From: Paenibacillus thalictri
GTDB lineage: Bacteria; Bacillota; Bacilli; Paenibacillales; NBRC-103111
Assembly (NCBI RefSeq): GCF_004307995.1
Contig: NZ_SIRE01000003.1
Coordinates: 1 to 64,000 of the forward strand
DNA: 64,000 bases
Direction of reading: 5' to 3'
Shown here in pieces: positions 44,620-56,400 of this stretch. Within the stretch, counting starts at the first letter, position 1, and the number at the start of each line of letters is the position of its first letter. The notes beneath the pieces are model-generated. The model saw only the letters and a list, made by a program, of their open reading frames with translations. It was not told the DNA's origin and did no database searches. Both the position numbers and the translations under genes were made by a program.

Positions 44620-45729
44620 ATGATTCGTGTAATGCTGATTGATGATGAGGAAGATGCGCTGGATTTGTTGGAAATTTTGCTCGGTAATATAGGGAATGTT
44701 GAGGTTGTCGGAAGATATCTCAATCCGATTCAAGCCGTTGAAGCAATAAGCCAAGCTCGAGTTGATGCGGTGTTTTTGGACAACCAGATGCCGGGGATGA
44801 TTGGCATGGAAACGGCGAGAAAAATCAGGCAAATGATGCCGCAAATGCAAATCGTATTCACAACGGCCTATGCTGAATATGCAGTAGAGGCTTTTGAAAT
44901 TCAATCGACCGACTATTTACTGAAGCCGTTAACGGTGGACAGATTGCAGAATGCGGTTGCTCGCATTAAACAAACTTTATCCGACTCCGTATTTCGAACT
45001 GGCATGAACGTAAACATTGCTCCCATCGTTCAATGTTTGGGGGGCTTCCATATTTTATTGCCGAATGCCGACAATAAAGTGCTTTCATGGATCACAAAGA
45101 AGGAAAAGGAGCTTTGCGCTTTTCTGATCCATCACGATGGAAAACCTGCCAGTACCGCATCGATTATTGAATCGCTTTGGCCGGAGTACGATCTGTACAA
45201 GGCGAAAACGTATTTGTACACGTGTCTGTCCTATTTAAGGAGAACGTTGGCGGAAAATAATGTTCCAATCAGCATACATAAGGCCGATCAAGGGTTTGTT
45301 GCTGTATCGGAGGATGAGCTTAAGGTCGATGTATCCGAATTTGAACAATTGCTGAGCGACACGATCTCCGAAAAGGAGACGGATATAAGGTTATATGACA
45401 AAATCAATTCGATATATAAGGGGGAATATATGGAAGCTTGCGATTACAGATGGGCTTCCCCTAGACAGGCGGAGATCAAAACAGCTTATATCCGCGCGCT
45501 TCGCAATGGGTATGCACATTTCCGCAGCCAAGGCAATATGGCGCTAGCGGAGAACAGCTTGCAGCGTTTATTAACGCTTGCACCCGATTCAGAGATGGAC
45601 GGACGCGAGTTAATCAAGCTGTATTTAGAGTCCGGCAATCGGAATGAAGCGCTGCGTATCTGCTTGCAGTTGGAGAAGGACGTTCGTTTTCATTTGGGGC
45701 CGAGCTGGAAGAAGAGACGCTGCGGCTGA
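44620..45729 (+). CDS. Response regulator with winged helix and BTAD domain (C-terminus frameshifted)
   Basis: Transcriptional response regulator of 369 residues as read. Residues 1-120 are a receiver domain with the acidic pair D8-D9, the phospho-acceptor Asp54 in VFLDNQMP and Lys in YLLKPL. Residues about 140-235 form a winged helix of the OmpR/SARP type, and the rest is a bacterial transcriptional activator (BTAD) helical domain. The last residues (GPSWKKRRCG) are off frame. Adding one base in the G run at 45696-45699 restores AELEEETLRLIQQIKNKS and moves the stop to 45770, giving an ATGA overlap with the kinase gene. The frameshift therefore looks recent or artefactual. Paralogue of the intact regulator at 60758. 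Confidence 0.85.
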   Translation: MIRVMLIDDEEDALDLLEILLGNIGNVEVVGRYLNPIQAVEAISQARVDAVFLDNQMPGMIGMETARKIRQMMPQMQIVFTTAYAEYAVEAFEIQSTDYLLKPLTVDRLQNAVARIKQTLSDSVFRTGMNVNIAPIVQCLGGFHILLPNADNKVLSWITKKEKELCAFLIHHDGKPASTASIIESLWPEYDLYKAKTYLYTCLSYLRRTLAENNVPISIHKADQGFVAVSEDELKVDVSEFEQLLSDTISEKETDIRLYDKINSIYKGEYMEACDYRWASPRQAEIKTAYIRALRNGYAHFRSQGNMALAENSLQRLLTLAPDSEMDGRELIKLYLESGNRNEALRICLQLEKDVRFHLGPSWKKRRCG

Positions 45730-45766
45730 TTCAACAAATTAAAAACAAGTCCGAACGGCAAACCCC

Positions 45767-47638
45767 ATGAGGAAAAAAGCCGCGGCAGCGTTGATCATGC
45801 TCTCTTTGCTGATTGCCACTTACGGGATTTTGTTGAGCTACTTCTCTTGGATAAAGAAGCCGATGCCTTTGGCTGTGGAAGGAACCATGGATTTGAGTGC
45901 ATGGCGATTTAATGAAGACGGAGTTATCCAGTTGGATGGGGAGTGGGAGTTGTATCCGTACATGCTGTTAAGCCACCGGGATTTGGTCTCTGCTACCGCC
46001 AAAGGGGAATTAACGCCTGTGCCGGTCCAAGTACCGGGATCTTGGTCGAAGCGGATGGATACGATCGGCATCGCTACCTATCGGTTGCGGGTTCGAACCG
46101 GTGATGCTGAAGCGGTCTACGGTTTAAAAACCGCGTCGATCCTAGTGTCCAACCGGCTCATCGTCAACGGCAAGGTAGTTGGATCAAGCGGGAATCCGTC
46201 TGAGAAGCCGGATTATAAAGCCTATAACAAGCCTTATGTCAGTTATTTCACTTTGCAGCCGGGCTGGAATGAAATTCTGCTTCAGGTGGCCAATTATGAA
46301 TTTCACGCCAACAGCGGGATCATCGAACCACTTCTCCTAGGAAAATCGGATCAAATGACGGAGCTTCGCGATCAAGCAACCGCTCATGACTGGATTGCGC
46401 TTACCGCGTTTCTGATCATGGGGTTATATTTTCTTGGATTATACTCTCAACGGAGAGACGACCTTTCTCTTGCCGTATTTGGCATCAATTGCATTTGCAT
46501 CGCACTATTTACAAGTGTCAGCGGGGAAAGAGTGTTGTTTAATGTGGTAGGCCCGCTTCCCTTCTGGCTTTATTACCGGATCCAGATGGTCTCGGTCGTC
46601 TTAATTGGTTTAGATTTTTTTCTGTATGTGCATACCGCTTTCCGGTATTACTGTTTTAAATGGCTTGTTCGCTTCGGCCTGATCGGAGGGGTGGCCTTTG
46701 CTTTGCTGAATATCGGGTTCGCGATTCAGCTCTCGGCAGGGCCATTCCGTCAAATGAATTCTTTATACGTGACCTTCTCGCTGTTGTACGCAACATATGT
46801 ATTCATATTAGCGGCACTCCACAAAGTAGCGGGCAGCCGATATTTGGCTGTGGCGGCAATGGCCTTGAATGTTCTGGCGCTGAGCCAGAATTTGAACTTT
46901 TACTTCGGCGTGCCGATTTATCTACTCCCGCCGATTGAGCCGTTTCTTGTTCTGCTAATGTTAGCCCTGCTGATGTCGCTCCGTTTCTCGAACGCTTTCC
47001 GTAAAATAGAAGAATTGTCCAGACAATTGCTCCAAGTGGACAAGTTGAAGGATGAGTTTCTTGCCCGGACTTCGCATGAATTCAAGACGCCGCTTCACGG
47101 CGTTATCAATATTTCCCGTTCGATGCTGGACGATGCGGTTCATCCGCCGACTGACGGGCAACGGGAGAAACTTCAGCTAATTACCGATATTACAAGAAGA
47201 CTCTCCCAGCTTGTTTACGACATTTTGGATTTATCCAAGCTGAAGCAAGGTGAACTCAGACTTGCTCCGGCGCCGATTGATGTTCGTTCGGTAGCGGAGA
47301 TCCAAGTGAGGTTTTATTCCTATCTGTGTACCGGACGTGATATTCAACTGGTGAACCAAGTCCCTGCGCATTTGCCTTCCGCGCTTGCCGACGAAAGCCG
47401 CCTGAGTCAAGTGATCGGGAATTTGCTGGATAATGCGATCAAACACACGGAGAAAGGAAGTGTCGTCGTTACAGGAACAGAGCGCGGCGGCCTGCTCGAA
47501 ATCACGGTCAAGGATACAGGAAAAGGCATTGAGCCACACGATATTCCGTTCATTTTTGAACCGTTTAAGTCGATCGAAGGAGCGCCGCGGCTTCGGATTG
47601 GGGCTTTCGATCGCCAAACAGCTTGTAGAACTGCATAA
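45767..47638 (+). CDS. 7TMR-DISM hybrid sensor kinase, N-terminal part (frameshifted)
   Basis: Front part of a hybrid kinase, paralogous to the intact 1046-residue protein at 57614. One N-terminal helix is followed by an extracytoplasmic jelly-roll 7TMR-DISM sensing domain (about 45-195: [19 protein letters not shown]), then seven transmembrane helices (about 205-400). A coiled linker leads to HisKA with the phospho-acceptor His in [13 protein letters not shown], and a HATPase domain with [12 protein letters not shown] follows. The frame is lost near 47585, where SIEGAP should continue as [20 protein letters not shown] in the third frame. That frame carries on to about 47755 and then returns to the original frame. 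Confidence 0.82.
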   Translation: MRKKAAAALIMLSLLIATYGILLSYFSWIKKPMPLAVEGTMDLSAWRFNEDGVIQLDGEWELYPYMLLSHRDLVSATAKGELTPVPVQVPGSWSKRMDTIGIATYRLRVRTGDAEAVYGLKTASILVSNRLIVNGKVVGSSGNPSEKPDYKAYNKPYVSYFTLQPGWNEILLQVANYEFHANSGIIEPLLLGKSDQMTELRDQATAHDWIALTAFLIMGLYFLGLYSQRRDDLSLAVFGINCICIALFTSVSGERVLFNVVGPLPFWLYYRIQMVSVVLIGLDFFLYVHTAFRYYCFKWLVRFGLIGGVAFALLNIGFAIQLSAGPFRQMNSLYVTFSLLYATYVFILAALHKVAGSRYLAVAAMALNVLALSQNLNFYFGVPIYLLPPIEPFLVLLMLALLMSLRFSNAFRKIEELSRQLLQVDKLKDEFLARTSHEFKTPLHGVINISRSMLDDAVHPPTDGQREKLQLITDITRRLSQLVYDILDLSKLKQGELRLAPAPIDVRSVAEIQVRFYSYLCTGRDIQLVNQVPAHLPSALADESRLSQVIGNLLDNAIKHTEKGSVVVTGTERGGLLEITVKDTGKGIEPHDIPFIFEPFKSIEGAPRLRIGAFDRQTACRTA

Positions 47639-47773
47639 TGGCACGCTTTCGGTCGCTTCCACGCCAGGAGCCGGTTCGACGTTTGCGTTCACGCTGCCGG
47701 TCGCAAATCAGGATAAAGATGTGTCAACAGCCCCATTGGGCGTCCAGGCCGTGCCAAGGAAGCCGAATATTCC

Positions 47774-48793
47774 TTGCTTACGCCTTATCATACGAATCTC
47801 AAGGGCAAGCATACGGTTCTTATTGTCGACGATCAGTATGTGAACCTGAAGGTTTTGCTGGATGCGCTTCAAACCTTCGATTATCGCGTAATTGCGGTGA
47901 AGAGCGGGTTTGAAGCACTTGAGCAAATCGATCAATCGGGCAAGATCGATCTCGTTATTCTCGATCTGATGATGCCGGGCATGTCGGGCTATGAAGTATG
48001 CCAGGAAATTCGCAAACGCTATTCGCTGCTTGAACTGCCCGTTCTGATGGTGACGGCGGCCATTCAACCGCAAGATAAGGTGGCTGCCTTCCAGGCGGGA
48101 GCAAACGATTACTTACCGAAACCGTTTGATCTGGAGGAATTAAGGGCCAGAATCGGCAGTTTGCTGGCGATGAAGGATTCGCTTGGTCGAGCGATTCATT
48201 TGGAAGTGGCATTTCTGCAGTCTCAGATCAAACCGCATTTTTTGTACAACGTGTTGAACAGTATTGTAGCGTCAAGTTATACCGATGTGGAACGCTCGAG
48301 GAAGATGATTGCCGATCTTGCCGATTACTTGCGCGGAAGCTTCCGGTTCAGCAACTTGGACGAACGTATCGTGTTTGCCGAGGAATTCAGGCTGATTCAA
48401 ACGTATGTCGATATCGAGCAGGCCCGATTCAAAAACCGTATTCGTTTTGTTTACGACATTGCGGAGTCTGCTTATGATTTGCACATACCGCCGCTTGTCG
48501 AAAATGCGATCCGTCACGGTATCGGCGATCGTATTGAAGGCGGCGAGGTAACGATGACGGTGACGGAATCCGCTGGACAGTGGCGTTTTATCGTGGCCGA
48601 CGATGGGATCGGTATCGCGCCGGAACGGCTGAAGACGCTGCTTGACAGAGCCGAAACGGATGAGCGGCAAGGAGTGGGCTTGCTGAATATTAACAAACGT
48701 CTGAAATACGAATACGGGATTTCGCTGGAACTGGAAAGCGAGCTTGGACGCGGAACGAAAGTTACCGTGTGTATCCCTGCTTCGCCGGTTTAA
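47774..48793 (+). CDS. Hybrid sensor kinase, C-terminal part: receiver plus LytS-type kinase
   Basis: Continuation of the kinase gene that starts at 45767, in the same frame as that part but separated from it by about 170 bases that must be read in another frame. It holds a receiver domain ([15 protein letters not shown], phospho-acceptor in VILDLMMPG), then a LytS/YehU-type histidine kinase domain with [15 protein letters not shown] and a HATPase domain with [11 protein letters not shown]. The apparent TTG start at 47774 lies in the linker and lacks a ribosome site, so it is probably not used. Two opposite one-base shifts within 180 bases would restore one long protein. A terminator follows. 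Confidence 0.8.
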   Translation: MLTPYHTNLKGKHTVLIVDDQYVNLKVLLDALQTFDYRVIAVKSGFEALEQIDQSGKIDLVILDLMMPGMSGYEVCQEIRKRYSLLELPVLMVTAAIQPQDKVAAFQAGANDYLPKPFDLEELRARIGSLLAMKDSLGRAIHLEVAFLQSQIKPHFLYNVLNSIVASSYTDVERSRKMIADLADYLRGSFRFSNLDERIVFAEEFRLIQTYVDIEQARFKNRIRFVYDIAESAYDLHIPPLVENAIRHGIGDRIEGGEVTMTVTESAGQWRFIVADDGIGIAPERLKTLLDRAETDERQGVGLLNINKRLKYEYGISLELESELGRGTKVTVCIPASPV

Positions 48794-48819
48794 CGTTTAT
48801 ACTGATCTACCTACCTGAC

Positions 48820-48855
48820 AGGTTCTCATTCATTTTGATGAGACCTATTTTTTTT
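48820..48855 (+). terminator. Terminator after the first sensor-kinase gene
   Basis: AGGTTCTCAT, seven-base loop, GATGAGACCT and nine T or T-rich bases. Confidence 0.8.
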
Positions 48856-48967
48856 GTTGGGGAAATTGTCGATTTTTAAGGTTTCTTTAAGGTGCTGTTA
48901 GATATACTGGCCTGGATTGTGCGGGAGAAGAGCAATCATCTTGTTTATGAAAGGAAGACGCAGATTA

Positions 48968-51900
48968 ATGATAAGAATGATTCGAGGGATGAGTAGGGGA
49001 CAGATGAGGGTCCAAAGTGCAGTACATGTATTACTTGCGTTTGTGCTGATGATACCGCTTCTATCAAGCAGAGGGAGTACGGCGTGGGCGGAAACAAACG
49101 AAACTGTTAATCCAATACGGGTGGCCGGGCTTTCGAGTGTCCAAGCGGCTGATATATGGAGCCGGTTTGGCAAATTAGGGACCATAGACGGAACCGCTTT
49201 AGGCGAGTTCTTGAATCCTGCTGGGGTTGCGGTAGACAGCGGGGGGAATGTGTATATGGTCGATACCGGTAACAATCGGATTCAGAAACTGACTGTATCG
49301 ACGAACGAGTGGAGCGAGTGGGGAAGCAGCGGAAGCGGTTTGGGTGAGTTCTCCAGTCCACGTGGAATCGCGGTAGACAGCAGCGGGAATGTGTATGTGG
49401 CCGATGTGGGCAACTATCGGATTCAGAAGCTCACGCCGGGCGCTAACGGCGCTCCGGATTCATGGAGCGAATGGAAAAGGAACGGAGGCGGCAGCGGAAG
49501 TGGCTTGGGTGAATTTAGTGCTCCATCCGGAGTCGCGGTAGACAGCAGCGGGAATGTGTATGTGGCCGACGTGGGCAACCACCGGATTCAGAAGCTCACG
49601 CCGGGTGCTAACGGCGCTCCAGATTCATGGAGCGAATGGAAAAAGAGCGGAGGTGGAAGCGGCAGCGGCTTGGGTGAGTTTAATGCTCCATATGGAATTG
49701 CGGTAGATGGCGGCGGGAACGTGTATGTGGCGGATACGGGCAACCATCGGATTCAGAAGCTCACACCGGGTGTTAACGGCGCTCAGGATTCGTGGAGCGA
49801 GTGGAAAAAGAGCGGGGGTGGAAGCGGCAACGGCTTGGGGCAGTTTTATAGTCCGGAAGGAGTCGCAGTAGACAGCAGCGGGAATGTCTATGTGGTCGAT
49901 ACGAGCAACCATCGGATCCAGAAACTGACGCTGGGGACTAACGGCATCCAAGATTCATGGAACGAATGGAAAAAGAGCGACGGCGGAATCGGAACCGGCC
50001 TGGGTGAGTTTTTTAATCCGGCTGGGGTCGCGGTAGATAGCAACGGAAATATGTATGTTGCCGATGCAAATAACCATCGGATTCAGAAGTATGCAGCTGT
50101 AACAAATAGTTGGAGCCAATTTGGCAAGTTAACGCCTGTAACCGGAACTGCTTTAGGTGAGTTTAATAGTCCGGAAGGAGTTGCGGTAGATAACAGCGGG
50201 AATGTGTATATAGCCGATACGAATAACCATCGGATCCAGAAACTGACGGTATCGACGAACGAGTGGAGCGAGTGGAAAAAGAGCGGAGGTGGAAGCGGCA
50301 GCGGTGCCGGGGAATTTTCGAGTCCACGTGGAATTGCGGTAGACAGCGGCGGGAATGTGTATGTAGCCGATACGAGCAACCACCGGATCCAGAAGCTGGC
50401 TTTGGGTACTAATGGCGCTCCAGATTCATGGAGCGAGTGGAAAAAGAGCGGAGGTGGAAGTGGAAGCGGCTTAGGGGAATTTTCAAGTCCGCGTGGAGTT
50501 GCGGTAGACAACAGCGGCAATGTGTATGTGGTGGATACGGGCAACCATCGGATTCAGAAGCTGAATGTGGGTGCTAACGGGACTCCGGATTCATGGAGCG
50601 AATGGAAAAAGGACGGAGGTGGAAGTGGCAGCGGTGCCGGGGAATTTTCGAGTCCACGTGGAATTGCGGTAGACAGCGGCGGGAATGTGTATGTAGCCGA
50701 TACGAGCAACCACCGGATCCAGAAGCTGACGCCGGGCACTAACGGCGTTTCGGAATCATGGAGCGAGTGGGGAAAGAGCGGCGGCGGAAGTGGAAGCAGT
50801 GCGGGGGAATTTTCCAATCCATCCGGAGTTGCGGTAGACAGCAGCGGGAATGTGTATGTAGCCGATACGAGCAACCAACGGATTCAAATGCTGACGGCAT
50901 CGACGAGTATATGGAGCGAGTGGAAAAAAAGCAGCGGCGGAAGTGGAAAGGGCTTAGGAGAATTTTCGAGTCCGCGTGGAGTTGCAGTTGACAATAGCGC
51001 GAATATGTATGTAGCCGATACGAGCAATCATCGAATTCAGAAGAAAGGCGGTGTCCTGACGAACGCGGCGGAGCCGGTGATCACGACGCAGCCGACGGGA
51101 GCGACGGTAAACGTGGACGGCAGCGCGCAGTTAAGTGTAGCGGCGACCGTGAACGATGGCGGTGTGCTAAGCTATCAGTGGTACAGCAACACGGCAAACA
51201 GCAACAGCGGCGGCAGCGCGGTGACCGGAGCGACATACGCAGCATATAATCCGCCGACCAATGCGTCGGGCACAGTTTATTATTATGCGGTTGTGACGAA
51301 CACAAACAACAGCGTAAACGGCACGAAGACAGCGACCGTGACGAGTAACGCGGTCGAGGTAACCGTAAATGCACTGACCGCACCCGGCATTCCACAAAAC
51401 TTTACTGCCGCCGGAGGTAACCGTCAAGTGACGCTGAATTGGAGTGCCGTAACGGAAGCGACTTATTACAGCATTTATATGTCGACTACTCCAGGGCAGT
51501 TTGCCGGCACTCCCGTAGCGACAGTAACTTCAAATACGTACAACATTCTTAATTTGACCAACGGCACCGCCTATTCCTTTGTTGTAAGAGCCGGGAACTC
51601 CGGAGGTCTGAGCGCCGCCTCAAACGAAGCCGGTGCGATTCCCGCAACCGTTCCGGATGCGCCGGCAAATGTTGCGGCAACCGCCGGGATCGGAGCGGCA
51701 ACGGTAACTTTTACGGCGCCAACCGATAATGGGGGAAATGCGATTACCGGATATATAGTGACGGCTTCACCCGGTAACCTAACAATGACGGGCACAGCGA
51801 GTCCGATTGTGATCACCGGTTTAACGAACGGGACAAGCTATACATTTACGGTGAAAGCCGTCAATGCCATTGGCAGCAGCGAACCCTCAGCCGACTCCAA

Positions 51901-53233
51901 CGCGGTCGTCCCAATAAGATTGTTCGGCAGCGGCAGCGGCGGCAATGGCTCTGGAGCGGCTCCATCAACGGAGTCAAGTGCAGGCGGCGTGGATGTGCTC
52001 GTCAATGGTAAAGCGGAAAATGCGGGCACAGAGGCAACATCGAGCCGCAACGGACAGACCGTAACAACGGTATCTATCGATCAGAAAAAGTTGGACGACA
52101 AGCTTGCGATGGAAGGACTGCACACGGTAGTTACAATACCCGTACAAGCAAAGTCGGATATTATCGTTGGCGAACTGAACGGTCAGATGATTAAAAATAT
52201 GGAAAACAAGCAGGCCATTCTGGAAATGAAGACGGACCGGGCGACGTATACGCTGCCTGCGGAACAAATAAATATCGATTCCATCTCAAGCTGGCTCGGA
52301 AAGTCGGTTGCCTTGCAGGATATTAGAGTACAGATCGAAATCGCGGCGCCTGCGGAAAGTATGATGAAGTTGGCAGAAAACGCGGCGACAACCGGAGCAT
52401 TCACATTGGTTGCGCCACCGGTTGAGTTCGCGATCAGAGGCATATACGAAGATACTATCATTGAAATATCGAAATTCAATGCTTATGTGGAACGCATGAT
52501 TGCTCTGCCGTCAGGTATTGACTCGAACAAGATTACGACAGGAGTTGTTATTGATCCGGACGGAACGGTCCGCCATGTTCCGTCCCGAGTGGTAGCGATC
52601 GACGGCTACTATTACGCCAAAATAAATAGCTTGACCAACAGTATGTACTCGGTGATATGGCATCCGCTGGAATTCGCCGATGTTGCAAGCCATTGGTCGA
52701 AACATGCGGTCAACGAAGCGGGTTCACGCATGATCGTAAACGGTGTCGATAATGACCGGTTCTGCCCTGACCTAAATATGACACGTGCCGAATTTGCGGC
52801 AGTTATCGTTCGTGGACTTGGATTAAAGCTGGAAAAAGGGGCAACCCCTTTCGCAGACGTAAACCTGTCCGATTGGTACAGCAGCGCGATCAACACGGCA
52901 ACCGCTTATCGTCTGAGCGCCGGTTTTGAAGACGGAACTTTCCGTCCGAATGAGAGCATTACGCGTGAACAAGCGATGGTGATGATCGCCAAAGCGATGC
53001 AAATCACCGGTTTGAAGGGAAAACTTCCGAGTCAAGCGGCGGAGGTGGCACTTAAACCGTATACGGATGCGGCGGACATATCCGATTGGGCGCGGAGCGG
53101 TATTGCCGACAGTGTTCAAGCGGGGATTGTTTCCGGAAGAAGTAATACGGAGCTGGTTCCGCAGGCATTTATTACCCGAGCTGAAGTAGCGGCGATCATT
53201 CTAATGTTGCTTGAAAAATCGGACCTGATTTAA
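48968..53233 (+). CDS. NHL-repeat/fibronectin/SLH giant surface protein
   Basis: A secreted surface protein of about 1421 residues. I prefer the ATG at 48968, with AAAGGAAG ten bases upstream; the frame is open from a TTG at 48917. A signal peptide precedes AWAE. Residues about 60-695 hold 12 NHL-type repeats of 50-57 residues, each with GVAVDSSGNVYVADTSNHRI and a WSEWKKSGGGSG linker. Repeats 1 and 7 share the special form FGKL then GTALGEF, so the array is a 6+6 duplication, fitting two six-bladed propellers. An Ig-like domain (VITTQPTGATVNVDG) and two fibronectin III domains follow, then a Gly-Ser linker, the module shared with the next gene, and three SLH domains at the end. Confidence 0.88.
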   Translation: MIRMIRGMSRGQMRVQSAVHVLLAFVLMIPLLSSRGSTAWAETNETVNPIRVAGLSSVQAADIWSRFGKLGTIDGTALGEFLNPAGVAVDSGGNVYMVDTGNNRIQKLTVSTNEWSEWGSSGSGLGEFSSPRGIAVDSSGNVYVADVGNYRIQKLTPGANGAPDSWSEWKRNGGGSGSGLGEFSAPSGVAVDSSGNVYVADVGNHRIQKLTPGANGAPDSWSEWKKSGGGSGSGLGEFNAPYGIAVDGGGNVYVADTGNHRIQKLTPGVNGAQDSWSEWKKSGGGSGNGLGQFYSPEGVAVDSSGNVYVVDTSNHRIQKLTLGTNGIQDSWNEWKKSDGGIGTGLGEFFNPAGVAVDSNGNMYVADANNHRIQKYAAVTNSWSQFGKLTPVTGTALGEFNSPEGVAVDNSGNVYIADTNNHRIQKLTVSTNEWSEWKKSGGGSGSGAGEFSSPRGIAVDSGGNVYVADTSNHRIQKLALGTNGAPDSWSEWKKSGGGSGSGLGEFSSPRGVAVDNSGNVYVVDTGNHRIQKLNVGANGTPDSWSEWKKDGGGSGSGAGEFSSPRGIAVDSGGNVYVADTSNHRIQKLTPGTNGVSESWSEWGKSGGGSGSSAGEFSNPSGVAVDSSGNVYVADTSNQRIQMLTASTSIWSEWKKSSGGSGKGLGEFSSPRGVAVDNSANMYVADTSNHRIQKKGGVLTNAAEPVITTQPTGATVNVDGSAQLSVAATVNDGGVLSYQWYSNTANSNSGGSAVTGATYAAYNPPTNASGTVYYYAVVTNTNNSVNGTKTATVTSNAVEVTVNALTAPGIPQNFTAAGGNRQVTLNWSAVTEATYYSIYMSTTPGQFAGTPVATVTSNTYNILNLTNGTAYSFVVRAGNSGGLSAASNEAGAIPATVPDAPANVAATAGIGAATVTFTAPTDNGGNAITGYIVTASPGNLTMTGTASPIVITGLTNGTSYTFTVKAVNAIGSSEPSADSNAVVPIRLFGSGSGGNGSGAAPSTESSAGGVDVLVNGKAENAGTEATSSRNGQTVTTVSIDQKKLDDKLAMEGLHTVVTIPVQAKSDIIVGELNGQMIKNMENKQAILEMKTDRATYTLPAEQINIDSISSWLGKSVALQDIRVQIEIAAPAESMMKLAENAATTGAFTLVAPPVEFAIRGIYEDTIIEISKFNAYVERMIALPSGIDSNKITTGVVIDPDGTVRHVPSRVVAIDGYYYAKINSLTNSMYSVIWHPLEFADVASHWSKHAVNEAGSRMIVNGVDNDRFCPDLNMTRAEFAAVIVRGLGLKLEKGATPFADVNLSDWYSSAINTATAYRLSAGFEDGTFRPNESITREQAMVMIAKAMQITGLKGKLPSQAAEVALKPYTDAADISDWARSGIADSVQAGIVSGRSNTELVPQAFITRAEVAAIILMLLEKSDLI

Positions 53234-53296
53234 GCGTGATGAGCACTTTTGAACTAGCTGCATGAACTTTTGGAAAATGGCTTGCTTAATCCATTT

Positions 53297-53321
53297 AAAC
53301 GACAGCAATGTCGTTTTTTTG
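53297..53321 (+). terminator. Terminator of the NHL/SLH gene
   Basis: AAACGACA, four-base loop, TGTCGTTT and a run of T. Confidence 0.85.
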
Positions 53322-53485
53322 TTTTTCCGCAGGTTGATAAGCAGGCTCCTCCGGTAGCCTTTCCGGCTGAAAGATTAGATTGTCTTTGAAAATCAACGCG
53401 GTATCTACCGTCCTGTTTATTTTCCGTTGATTGGAGGCGTGTACAATAAGCTCGAATTTTGTAAAAGATGAACAGGAGATGAGAA

Positions 53486-56400
53486 ATGTTGGTACTACGA
53501 CTTCGACAGATGACAATGATCTTGCTCGCTGTGCTGCTGCTGATTCCTTCGCAGTTCAGCGGACATAAGGCGCTGGCGGCGCCACCCCCTTGGGTATTGG
53601 CAGAAGGCAGCTTAACTGGCTTAAATGAGCTTCCCACATCCGCTTATGCACCCGCAACGGCTGTTTTTAACGGCAAGTTGTATGCGGCTTGGCAGCAAAA
53701 CGCCGGGTTAACCAATCAAATTCATGTAAAAAGCTACAACGGTTTGGAATGGGTGAGCGAGAATGGCGCTTATCCAAACGGCATCAATGAGAATTCTGCG
53801 AATTACGCCAGCCTTGTGAAATTGGTTGTTTTCAAGAACGATTTGTATGCCGTATGGTCGGAAACCTATGGAGGTTCCGGTCAACTTTATGTCAAAAAGT
53901 ATGACGGTGGCAATTGGACAAGAGTCGACGGAAGCGGTACAAGCGGTTTGAATGTGCAAAATACAAACACTGCGTCTTATCCGGATGCGATCGTTTCCAA
54001 TGATGAACTCTACGTCGCTTGGCAAGAAAACAATGTAAACAAAGTGTATGTGAAAAAGTTTGATGGCACGACGTGGTCGAATGCTGACGGCGCCACTGTT
54101 GCGACTGGTTTGAACGTAAATGCTGCACCAACTCCGGTCATGGCTCCTCGTATGGCTGTATATAACGGGAAGGTGCATGTGATATGGTCTGAGTCTACAG
54201 GGGCCGCACGACACATTTATGTTAAAATGTTAAACGGAACAAATTGGGAACCCGCAGGTTGGAGCGGTACAACGGGCATAAATGTGTCTTCCACAGCGTT
54301 TGCGGAGTATCCCGTGATGGCTGTTTACAACGGTGAGTTATACGCAGCGTGGCAAGAACCAACAACCGCAAATAGCAAAAAACAAATTCGAGTCAAGAAG
54401 TATACGGGAAGCGGCTGGGATTCTGCAGACGGAGACGGGGTGTATGGCTTGAATGTAGACTCCGGTTCTGATGCAACCTTTCCGATGATGATCGCTTCCT
54501 CTGATGCCTTGTATGTGACGTGGATGGAGTCACCTATGATGCTTGCTCCTTCAGTTCTTCGTGCCGCAAAGTTCGAAGGCACGAGTTGGTATAATATCGA
54601 CGGAATGGGCTCCAACGGCTTGAATGTAAGTCCTGGCAGTTATGTCTCGTCACCTACACTGGCTGTATTTAACCAAACGGTATATGATGTATGGTCAGAA
54701 TCACCCAGCGGAAGCAGCTATCAAATCCGAGTGAAACGATTTGGGCCAATCAGCGCCGATGCAGCAAAAAACAGCGTTAGTGCAAGCCAAAGCAGCGTCA
54801 CCGTTGGCGACACGCTTACATTAACGGCCGCGGGTGACCGCCAGACGGCGGTCGGAGCAGTGAACGGCGACTTGCGGTACGTTCCGTTCAGTTGGACATC
54901 GACAGAACCCGGGAAGACGGGATTATTCAACGAGAACAGTGGAAGTTATACGTCCGACTATACGCCTTCGATCGCGGGTACTTATACGGTAACGGTAGAC
55001 TATAAGAAAGATGTATGGAATGGAAGCGAATGGATTTTCGCCAACAATGTTGATGAAAAAACAGTGGTGATCACCGTGAACGCGGCGATACCGCCAACAA
55101 CCGCCAATCCGTTAAACAACGCCGTGAGCGCAAGCCCAAGCAGCGTGATGGCCGGGAATCCGTTAACTTTGACGGCAACCGGGGACCGGCAATCGGCGAC
55201 AGGGGCGGTTTATGGGGATGAGCGATACGTTCCGCTAAGCTGGAAGTCGTCGGAGGGAAGCGAGAAAGCAGGACCGTTCATTTTAAGCGGCGGCAGCTAC
55301 TTCTCTACGTATACGCCGTCCGTTGAGGGAACATATACGGTGAGCGCTTTATTCTCAAGGCAATCTTGGGACGGGAATAATTGGAACGATACATCGGATC
55401 AAAGCAACGCGACAACAACTGTCACCGTTATAGCGGCATCCGGTCAGCCAACACTCGCGGACGCGTCAAAGAACGTCGTTAGCGCAAATCCCAGCAGCGT
55501 TTTCGTTGGCGATACGGTTACGCTGACGGCGGCGGGTGACCGTCAGACGGTGACGGGCATTGTTTATGGAGACGAGCGGTACGTTCCGGTCGGCTGGACC
55601 TCGACGGAGAGCGGGAAGATGGGGACGTTCAGCAAAAGCGGGAACGACTATACGTCAGACTACACCCCTTCGAGCATAGGATCTTATACGGTAACGGTTG
55701 ATTATAAGAAGGAAACATGGAACGTAACCGAGTGGGTTTACGGCAACTATGTAGATAAGAAGACGATTACGGTGAATGCAACACCTGTAACGGCGGTATT
55801 CGCCGACGCATCGAAGAACAGCATTACTGCGAACCCAAGCAGTGTCATTATTGGCGGTACAACGACCTTGACGGCAGCAGGAGACCGGCAAACGGTGGCG
55901 GGAAGGGTTTATGGAGACGAGAGGTACGTTCCGGCAAGCTGGACATCGACGGAAAGCGGCAAGACGGGGGTGTTCAGCCAGAACGGAAACGACTACACAT
56001 CCAGCTACACGCCTTCAAGTCTTGGGAGTTACACGGTGACGGTCAGTTTTAAGAAAGAAATGTGGAATGTAACCGAGTGGGTTTACAGCAACGATATAGA
56101 CGAGAAGACAATTACGATTACGGCGCGAATACTACAGAGCAGCTCCGGGGGAAATGGGGGCAACAGCGGAAACACGGGAAGCGCATCTTCATCCGATTCT
56201 TCTTCGGAATCGTCTGTCATCGTACAGGTGAACGGTAAATCCGAGAATGCCGGCACAGCAACTTCAAGCAAACGTGACGGACAATCTGTCTTGACGATTG
56301 TTGTAGATCCGAAAAAGCTGAGCGCGAAGCTTGCGGAAGAAGGTCAACATGCACTAGTTACGATTCCGGTTGACTCGCAATCCGATGTTGTGATCGGTGA

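Noticed and set aside
49150-51050. Regular DNA repeats resembling a CRISPR or satellite array
   Set aside because: The repeats lie in one open frame and translate to NHL units of 50-57 residues without unique spacers.
53330-53460. Possible riboswitch in front of the propeller/SLH gene (GC-rich block CTCCGGTAGCCTTTCCGG)
   Set aside because: I could not fold it into any known riboswitch core, and it lies directly behind a terminator; it may be relict sequence.
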